DNA from: Bdellovibrionales bacterium | GTDB lineage: Bacteria; Bdellovibrionota; Bdellovibrionia; Bdellovibrionales; UBA1609 | Direction: 5' to 3' | Length of the DNA stretch: 48,313 nucleotides | Assembly (NCBI GenBank): GCA_028819545.1 | Contig: JAPPLG010000022.1 | Span: 1-48,313 of the forward strand | Part shown: positions 43,537 to 48,313 of the stretch, in pieces | Position numbering within the stretch: the stretch's first letter is position 1 | Layout of the letters: each line of letters begins with the position of its first letter | Position numbers and translations under genes: made by a program | Notes under the pieces: generated by a model | What the model was told of the DNA's origin: nothing | Databases searched by the model: none | Seen by the model: only the letters and a program-made list of their open reading frames with translations

Positions 43537-43760
43537 GATTGTCCTCCTTGTTGTTTTGTATCCTCTGCCAATAGAACTGCAAATAAGTGTTCCAGATATG
43601 CTAAGTTTCTGATTTCTGTGGAGAAAGTGAGTATCCATGGCCTTTTTTGGATCTGAAAATGTGTCATATTGGATCAGTAGACTGTCAGTGATATTTTCAA
43701 TTGAGACAAAATTTGTCCTTCCTGCTTGACCTTTTATTTCTCTATTTCAAAAATAGGGAT

Positions 43761-44576
43761 ATGGGTCATTTGATTAGAATATGTTTAATGCTTGCTGTTG
43801 CATATGGTGTCGTCGTGTGGATGGCGTATGTTTTCCAAAGGAAGCTTATGTATTTCCCTCTCAAGTCAAAATTGTCGTTAGATGCTGTAAATGGTATGTA
43901 CTCTGAGATTTACACTGGGACTTCGGATGGGATTCAACTTCTGCATTGGTATGTACAGAAAGAAAAATCAGTGATTGTCGTTTTTCATGGAAATGCAGGA
44001 AATATTGAGGGACGGGGGCATAAGTTTAAATTTTTGGCGGATCAAGGATATTCTGTATTGTTGGTGGGCTATCGTGGATATGGGCCGAATCCAGGCAGTC
44101 CCACAGAGAAAGATTTAATTGCTGATTCAGCTTTGGTTATCGATTGGTTGTTGGAACAAAGGGTGTATTCATCTAAAAGTCTTGTCTTTTTTGGTGAATC
44201 TTTAGGCTCAGGCGTCGCCATTGCTTTAGCTCTTCAGTACGATGTAAAAGGCCTTATTTTTGAAGGGGCGCCCCCTTCGGCTATAGAAGTAGGTCAGGAG
44301 GTCTATCCTTTTTTACCAGTGAGGAAAATTTTGAAAGATACCTGGGATTCCAAGTCCCGTATTCAGAATTTAGAAGGTGTTCCTAAGTTATTTATTCATG
44401 CAAGAAAGGATTCTGTAGTGCCCTTTCACTTGGGTCAAAAATTGTTTGATAAAGCCCCAAAACCTAAAAAGTCTGTATGGCTCGATAGATCAGGTCATGT
44501 GGATAATTTGGATTTTGCTCAAAAGGAAGTATTGGAATTTTTAAGCTCTTTGGATGGTGTTTATGGGTCCTATTAA
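43761..44576 (+). CDS. membrane-anchored alpha/beta hydrolase (BEM46/ABHD13-like)
   Basis: About 271 residues. Membrane helix (IRICLMLAVAYGVVVWMAYVF), then the hydrolase core: VFHGNAGNIEGRG (oxyanion), GYRGYGPNPGSP, nucleophile GESLGSG, Asp in HARKDSVVP, and His in RSGHVDN. Substrate unknown. The ATG at 43761 leads straight into the membrane helix; an upstream TTG (43701) would add 20 odd residues. TTGACC at 43726 could be the -35 box. Its 3' end overlaps the start of bolA. Confidence 0.85.
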   Translation: MGHLIRICLMLAVAYGVVVWMAYVFQRKLMYFPLKSKLSLDAVNGMYSEIYTGTSDGIQLLHWYVQKEKSVIVVFHGNAGNIEGRGHKFKFLADQGYSVLLVGYRGYGPNPGSPTEKDLIADSALVIDWLLEQRVYSSKSLVFFGESLGSGVAIALALQYDVKGLIFEGAPPSAIEVGQEVYPFLPVRKILKDTWDSKSRIQNLEGVPKLFIHARKDSVVPFHLGQKLFDKAPKPKKSVWLDRSGHVDNLDFAQKEVLEFLSSLDGVYGSY

Positions 44577-44865
44577 AGAGCTGATGGAGGAGAGGCTACG
44601 GGATCAACTGGCTCCATCTATTCTTGAGATTTTAGATGAGAGTCCTCAGCATGGAAGCACAAAACCCAGTCATTTTCGTATTTTAATTGTCTCAGATGCT
44701 TTTGAGGGCTTATCAGCTGTGAAAAGACATCAGAGAGTTTATGAGGTTTTAGGAGATATTATGAATGTCATTCATGCTTTTTCCCAGCAGACCTATACTG
44801 TATCTGAATGGGAAAACTCCGGTATACGTTTAGACTCGCCTCCCTGCCGTCATTCGAAAAAATAA
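44563..44865 (+). CDS. bolA: BolA family protein
   Basis: About 100 residues. HFRILIVSDAFEGLSAVKRHQRVYEVLGD is the BolA signature with the conserved RH. The ATG at 44563 has GGATGG five bases upstream; an ATG three codons earlier is also possible. BolA proteins work with monothiol glutaredoxins in iron-sulfur handling and in shape or stress control. It overlaps the hydrolase gene by 14 bases. Confidence 0.92.
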   Translation: MGPIKELMEERLRDQLAPSILEILDESPQHGSTKPSHFRILIVSDAFEGLSAVKRHQRVYEVLGDIMNVIHAFSQQTYTVSEWENSGIRLDSPPCRHSKK

Positions 44866-44950
44866 AAGCTTTTTCAAAGAATCTTTAGAGTCTGCTCTCA
44901 CAGAGACAGGCGGGTTTTATGACTCAATAGTCCAAAAATAAAAAAAAATT

Positions 44951-45008
44951 TTGTCAAACTCATAAAGTATGTCTTATGCTTGGTCTATGTCATCATAAAT
45001 ACTGGAGG
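44951..45008 (+). promoter_or_regulatory. promoter and ribosome binding site of the SWIB gene
   Basis: TTGTCA (44951-44956), 17-base spacer, TTATGC (44974-44979). GGAGG at 45004-45008 is six bases before the ATG at 45014. A conventional layout, unlike the near-leaderless genes at 1199 and 4185. Confidence 0.5.
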
Positions 45009-45013
45009 TCGAA

Positions 45014-45559
45014 ATGCCTAAGAAAAAAAAGAAAGCTGTGAAAAGAAAACCAGCTAAAAAGAAGAAGGTCGCTAAGAAGAAAAAAGTAGTTAAAAAGAAG
45101 AAGGCTACTAAGAAGAAAAAAGTAACTAAAAAGAAGAAAGTCGCTAAGAAGAAAAAGCCAGCTAAAAAGAAGAAAGCGGCTAAGAAAAAGAAAGTAGCTA
45201 AGAAAAAACCAGCTAAGAAGAAAAAAGCGGCTAAAAAGAAGAAGGTCGCTAAGAAAAAACCATCCAAAAAGAAAAAAGCGGCTAAGAAGAAGTCCAAGAA
45301 GAAAAGAAAGCCCAATCCAGCTTTCCTTAAACCTTTGAGTGCATCTCCTAAGTTGGCTAATGTTGTTGGAAAAAGTAAAATTACCAGACAAGAAGCTATT
45401 AAAAACTTCTGGGCGTATGTAAGAAGAAAAAATTTACAAGACAGCAAGAACAGAAGAAATATTAACTTGGATGATCATCTTAAACCTCTCTTTAGCGGCA
45501 AAAGCCAAGTGAGTATGTTTGAGGTGGCTAAAGTAATTAGTAAAAATTTAAGTAATTAG
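45014..45559 (+). CDS. Lys-rich histone-H1-like tail fused to SWIB domain
   Basis: 181 residues. Residues 1-98 are almost only Lys, Ala, Val, Thr, Pro in repeated AKKKK units, like bacterial H1-type histones that coat DNA. Residues 99-181 are a SWIB/MDM2 domain: LKPLSASPKLANVVGKSKIT, NFWAYVRRKNLQDSKNRRNI, and KPLFSGKSQVSMFEVAKVI. SWIB is best known in eukaryotic chromatin remodellers and in chlamydiae. Here the tail would bind DNA and SWIB another protein. It has its own promoter and terminator, so it is a single-gene unit. The antisense frame reads as hydrophobic Phe/Leu and is an artefact. Confidence 0.9.
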   Translation: MPKKKKKAVKRKPAKKKKVAKKKKVVKKKKATKKKKVTKKKKVAKKKKPAKKKKAAKKKKVAKKKPAKKKKAAKKKKVAKKKPSKKKKAAKKKSKKKRKPNPAFLKPLSASPKLANVVGKSKITRQEAIKNFWAYVRRKNLQDSKNRRNINLDDHLKPLFSGKSQVSMFEVAKVISKNLSN

Positions 45560-45576
45560 TTTGTACTGAAAAAAAG

Positions 45577-45618
45577 AAAAAAGGATCCGCCTTCAATTAA
45601 GAAAGTGGGTCCTTTTTT
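45577..45618 (+). terminator. rho-independent terminator after the SWIB gene
   Basis: AAAAAAGGATCC pairs with GGGTCCTTTTTT across a 18-base loop, the downstream arm giving the U-tract. It separates the SWIB gene from map. Confidence 0.8.
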
Positions 45619-45640
45619 AAATTTGCCTTGGTGGTTTTAA

Positions 45641-46408
45641 TTGACTCCTTTAACTCCCGATGAAATTCCTTTAATGAGGGAAGCGTGTGTTCTGGCGGCA
45701 GACACTTTAGCTTATTTGGGAAAAAATCTTCGGGCAGGCCAGAGTACAGAGGAGCTGGACCGCTTGGCTTACGAATATATTATGGATCATCAGGCTGTGC
45801 CTGCTCCTCTAAATTATAAAGGCTTTCCTAAATCAATATGCACTTCAGTGAACGATTGTATCTGCCATGGAGTGCCTTCTTCTGAGGTTTTAAAAGAAGG
45901 GGATGTGATCAATATTGATGTGACTTGTTTAAAAGATGGATTTTTTGGAGACACTTCAAGAACTTTTTTTATTGGTGAAGTGAGTGACCGGGCAAAAGCC
46001 CTCACTCAGTGTGCCTGGGATTCTATGATGAAGGGGATTGAAGCTATTCGGCCTTTGGGTCATGTGGGGGATATTGGTTTTGCTATAAGTAAATATGCTG
46101 GCCGAAGAGGGTTTTACCCGGTTCGAAATATTGGAGGGCATGGGATTGGCAAGGTTTTTCATGAGGAGCCTTTTGTGCCTTCTTTTGGAAAGAAAGGAAA
46201 AGGGGAGGTGTTACAGCCTTGGGCTTGTATCACTGTAGAGCCAATGATAAATGAAACCTCTGCTCCTATTCGTGAATTTGATATTCCAAATTCAGAAATT
46301 AAGTATTATCACACGTCGGATAAGAGTCTTTCTGCCCAATTTGAGCATACTGTTTTGATCAGTGATGAGGCTTATGAAATTTTAACGTTACCTTCTACGG
46401 AAGAATAA
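45641..46408 (+). CDS. map: methionine aminopeptidase, type I
   Basis: Removes the initiator Met. All five metal ligands are visible: Asp and Asp in NIDVTCLKDGFFGDTSRTF, His in IGGHGIGKVFHEEP, Glu in ITVEPMIN, and Glu in AQFEHTVLI. 255 residues, normal. The start is a TTG (45641) with GGTGG eight bases upstream; no ATG lies near and the N-terminal TPDEIPLMREA fits the family. Confidence 0.94.
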   Translation: MTPLTPDEIPLMREACVLAADTLAYLGKNLRAGQSTEELDRLAYEYIMDHQAVPAPLNYKGFPKSICTSVNDCICHGVPSSEVLKEGDVINIDVTCLKDGFFGDTSRTFFIGEVSDRAKALTQCAWDSMMKGIEAIRPLGHVGDIGFAISKYAGRRGFYPVRNIGGHGIGKVFHEEPFVPSFGKKGKGEVLQPWACITVEPMINETSAPIREFDIPNSEIKYYHTSDKSLSAQFEHTVLISDEAYEILTLPSTEE

Positions 46409-46439
46409 TTTTTAATGTATTTGAAGAAAAGAGGAAATT

Positions 46440-46991
46440 ATGAATCATATTTTGTGGATTGATTTGGAAATGACGGGTTTGGATCCTGAAAAAGAAGTTA
46501 TCATTGAGGTCGGAGCTATTATTACGGATGCTGTAAAGTTGGAGGAGTTGGACAGGTATCATTGTGTGGTGAGACAGCATAAGGAGTTTTTAGACAATAT
46601 GGACAAATGGAATACGAAGGTTCACCAGGCTTCTGGTTTGTATGATTTAATTCCAACAGGGAAAACAGAGGCCGAGGTGGAAAGGGGATTGATTCAGTTT
46701 ATAGATAAGCATTTTAAAGATGAGCCGGCAGTGATAGCGGGTAATTCTATTTCTCAGGATCGTGCATTTATTAAAAAGTATTTTAGAGAGTTGGAGTCTC
46801 GGCTTCATTATCGGATGTTGGATGTGACGGCCTGGAAGCTCATTGTGGAAAAAGAGGGTATTGTTTTTGATAAAAAAAACAGGCATAGGGCTTTGGATGA
46901 TATTGAGGAGAGTTTGGCGGAGATGCGGTTTTATTTGCAGTTTATGGATCGAAATAAAATTCTGAGTTATAAGCAAAATCAAGGGAGCTAG
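46440..46991 (+). CDS. orn: oligoribonuclease
   Basis: DEDDh 3'-5' exonuclease that degrades 2-5-nt RNAs. WIDLEMTGLDPEKEVIIEVGAI (Asp and Glu), GNSISQDRAFIKKYF (Asp), and HRALDDIEESLAEMRFY (His and Asp) form the active site. 183 residues, normal; GAGGAA upstream. It would also clear pGpG, the breakdown product of c-di-GMP. Confidence 0.95.
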   Translation: MNHILWIDLEMTGLDPEKEVIIEVGAIITDAVKLEELDRYHCVVRQHKEFLDNMDKWNTKVHQASGLYDLIPTGKTEAEVERGLIQFIDKHFKDEPAVIAGNSISQDRAFIKKYFRELESRLHYRMLDVTAWKLIVEKEGIVFDKKNRHRALDDIEESLAEMRFYLQFMDRNKILSYKQNQGS

Positions 46992-47038
46992 TTGCTGTTT
47001 TGTTTATAACAATGTTATGTTGTTGGTTTAATTGTTTT

Positions 47039-47115
47039 GGGGTGGTAGTTTAGTTGGTTAGAATGCCGGCCTGTCACGCCGGAGGTCGCGGGTTCGAGTC
47101 CCGTCCACCCCGCCA
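47039..47115 (+). tRNA. tRNA-Asp (GTC)
   Basis: 77 bases. Acceptor GGGGTGG/CCACCCC, D arm around GTAGTTTAGTTGGTTAGAAT, anticodon stem CCGGC-CTGTCAC-GCCGG with GTC at 47073-47075, T arm CGCGGGTTCGAGTCCCGTC-like, discriminator G, and an encoded CCA at 47113-47115. It forms the left border of a mobile-looking stretch. Confidence 0.97.
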
Positions 47116-47144
47116 TTTTGTTAAAGGTCCATACTGGTGTCCTT

Positions 47145-47219
47145 CCCGAGAGATAGGTAACAGAATATACCGGAGACATGGGTTACACTTTATACTGGAC
47201 ACATGGGTAACACTTTTAC
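47145..47219. mobile_element. IS-end debris: three direct ~25-bp repeats
   Basis: Three units in a row (47145-47170, 47171-47195, 47196-47219), each of the pattern GGAGACATGGGTTACACTTT plus TATAC; the second and third are closest. This ATGGGTAACAC motif is known at ends of IS481-like elements (recalled, not searched). No transposase is nearby, so it is probably a leftover. Confidence 0.5.
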
Positions 47220-47309
47220 TCCAAAAGGATTTTCTGCTCAAATTTATTTTCATGTTTGCTTTTTATAAGAAGTACTCATTTTAATTTTTAATAATATTTT
47301 TCTTGATTT

Positions 47310-47328
47310 GTACTCAAAATATGAGTAC
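47310..47328. promoter_or_regulatory. operator palindrome of the toxin-antitoxin pair
   Basis: GTACTCA-AAATA-TGAGTAC, perfect 7-bp arms, lies within the promoter TTGATT (47304) to TACATT (47326). A half-site GTACTCA occurs at 47272-47278. Position and symmetry fit autoregulation by the antitoxin. The ATG of the toxin is at 47338, very close to the expected transcription start. Confidence 0.6.
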
Positions 47329-47337
47329 ATTAGTTAG

Positions 47338-47613
47338 ATGTACATAGTTGACCTTGCTCTTGTGAAAAAGTCTCTTAAGAAAGTACCTTATTTTATTCGC
47401 GATAAAGTGCAAATCTGGGCAGATATGGTTGAAAAAGAGGGGTTGTCAGCTGTTCAAAAGGTAAGAGGATTTAAAGATCATGTTTTAAAAGGCAATCGTA
47501 AAGGACAAAGAGCTGTATATCTAAATAAAAAGTGGAGGTTGGTTTATACAGTGAGTAGAGAAGGTCAAGTAAATATAATAATAGTGAAGGAGGTTATTCC
47601 CCATGACTACTAA
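47338..47613 (+). CDS. higB: RelE/HigB-type toxin
   Basis: 91 residues, RelE superfamily mRNA interferase of HigB type. LKKVPYFIRDKVQIWADMVE (helical pair), KDHVLKGNRKGQRAVYLNKKWRLVYTV (core strands with basic residues), and IVKEVIPHDY at the end (typical H-x-Y tail). It comes first, with the antitoxin second, as in higBA. Overlaps the next gene by 11 bases. Confidence 0.85.
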   Translation: MYIVDLALVKKSLKKVPYFIRDKVQIWADMVEKEGLSAVQKVRGFKDHVLKGNRKGQRAVYLNKKWRLVYTVSREGQVNIIIVKEVIPHDY

Positions 47614-47908
47614 AAAAAGATATGGAACAAAAGGTGTAGAAAAGGACTATGGTGCCGTTACTTTTGCCAAGCTTTTACACACTTACCGTGTAACTGCAGA
47701 GCTAACTCAAAATGAACTTGGAGAAAAACTTGGTGGTTTAGGTCGAGGAATTATTTGTGATTATGAAAACGGCCGACGCATTCCTTCTCCTGCTAAAGCT
47801 GCTGAAATAGCGGAAGCTCTTGGTGAAATTGAGTCTTATTGGGTGCAAGTGGCAGTGCAAGATTATCTTCGTCAATATGATCTAAATTATATAGTGAAAT
47901 TAGCCTAA
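47603..47908 (+). CDS. higA: HigA-type antitoxin, XRE family
   Basis: 101 residues. HTH_3/XRE domain: FAKLLHTYRVTAELTQNELGEKLGGLGRGIICDYENGRRIPSP. It should neutralise the toxin and bind the operator at 47310. The ATG lies in the toxin's last codons (ATGACTACTAA), so translation is coupled. Confidence 0.85.
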   Translation: MTTKKRYGTKGVEKDYGAVTFAKLLHTYRVTAELTQNELGEKLGGLGRGIICDYENGRRIPSPAKAAEIAEALGEIESYWVQVAVQDYLRQYDLNYIVKLA

Positions 47909-48264
47909 TATAACTTAACTATTGCAATTGAAAAGCTTCCAAAAATAATGAAGTAAATAGTTTAACTGATATGTTTGTGGATGAACATTTCAAAGCATAC
48001 GGTTCTAAATTCGTCCATTTGCCCCCGCCATTCTTAACGGTTTGTACCTAGTGCTTTTTGCTCAGCAGTTTCGATTGGCACCTCACCACTTCGCTCCTGC
48101 GAAAGCAGGAATCCAGAGGTTTTTTTGGCAACTTTACATGATGGCTGGTTCTTCAAACACACAACTTGAATTATGCCACCATGTAAATTTTCCAAAGTGT
48201 TGCTGCCCCCAATTGACTATACACCTTCATAATAAGGAGGGAGTAGTTGAAGGAATTAATAAAT
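47909..48264. other. 356-base non-coding stretch after the toxin-antitoxin pair
   Basis: CCCCGCCATT at 48023-48032 repeats the 3' end of the tRNA-Asp gene (47108-47117). CTCCTGCGAAAGCAGGAATC at 48093-48112 is a further hairpin of the purH repeat family. The frame at 48042-48269 shows no start signal or recognisable domain and is not called. Confidence 0.45.
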
Positions 48265-48313
48265 TGTAGTAGCTAGTATATGATCTGACAGTTACCCGTG
48301 TCAGTGGCTGTTT
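48265..48313. mobile_element. IS terminal end (right edge of window)
   Basis: TGTAGTAGCTAG...TGATCTGACA (48265-48290), then GTTACCC; inverted relative to positions 26-51 at the left edge (21 of 26 bases match). The element would extend to the right beyond the window. Family inferred from the TG tip only. Confidence 0.55.

Noticed and set aside
44974-45447. Minus-strand frame reading as a Phe/Leu-rich membrane protein
   Set aside because: It is the antisense of the AAG/AAA lysine codons in the SWIB gene, which has a domain, promoter, ribosome binding site and terminator.
48042-48269. 75-residue frame near the right end
   Set aside because: It runs through a repeat-family hairpin (PAKAGIQ appears) and into the IS end; no ribosome binding site.

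Overview
The window is an AT-rich, densely packed bacterial chromosome segment. Several proteins carry signal peptides or lipoboxes, and there is a secretin, a BolA, an oligoribonuclease (Orn) and an encoded-CCA tRNA. All of this points to a Gram-negative, proteobacteria-like organism. The run prs-rplY-pth-ychF, the pair rph-rdgB, an rpsD lying apart from the rpoA operon, and DPRLRGDD / PAKAGIQ-type repeats recall Alphaproteobacteria. A GYF_2-TPR protein, Lys-rich SWIB protein and many orphan secreted proteins recall Bdellovibrionota. I cannot settle the lineage from the sequence alone. The first ~51 and last ~49 bases look like two inverted copies of the same IS end, so the segment seems to be bounded by IS copies.

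Layout. 1-4114: IS end, a lipoprotein ORF interrupted by it, a 122-bp MITE-like inverted repeat, a DoxX protein and two unknown exported proteins. 4185-8170: aspS, then the convergent pair cpaF-cpaC (Flp/Tad pilus ATPase and secretin). 8387-16320: a large Cys-rich/Gly-repeat exported protein, D-Ala-D-Ala carboxypeptidase (dacB), a solute-binding protein, a membrane protein resembling signal peptidase II fused to a HAMP-like tail, and a GYF_2-TPR membrane protein. 16353-21681 (minus): purH (interrupted in frame by repeats), alr, a degenerate GGDEF protein and a sensor kinase. 21900-27859: rpsD, rpmG (59 aa), an unknown TraB/ChaN-like protein on minus, then prs, rplY, pth and ychF. 27894-31453: a peptide ABC importer (binding protein and two permeases, no ATPase). 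31832-33058: an exported leucine-rich-repeat protein. 33109-36860: rph, rdgB, pyrE, uvrC. 37018-43536: two small orphans, nfeD plus a slipin, two exported orphans, a XerC/D recombinase and a zinc-ribbon/TPR protein. 43761-46991: an alpha/beta hydrolase, bolA, a Lys-rich SWIB protein, map, orn. 47039-48313: tRNA-Asp, IS-end debris, a HigB/HigA-type toxin-antitoxin pair and a second IS end.

Housekeeping functions dominate: translation (aspS, rpsD, rpmG, rplY, pth, ychF, map, tRNA-Asp), nucleotide metabolism (purH, prs, pyrE, rdgB), RNA decay (rph, orn), repair (uvrC) and wall synthesis or remodelling (alr, dacB). Accessory signals cluster at the two ends, in the exported orphan proteins and in repeats. 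The most unusual items are the in-frame repeat block inside purH, the LspA-like/HAMP-like fusion, the Lys-rich SWIB protein, the Gly-repeat protein, and several genes whose promoter -10 box lies only 6-9 bases before the start codon. I did not find a clear multi-gene defence system, CRISPR array or prophage. All calls come from reading the sequence; no database search was run.
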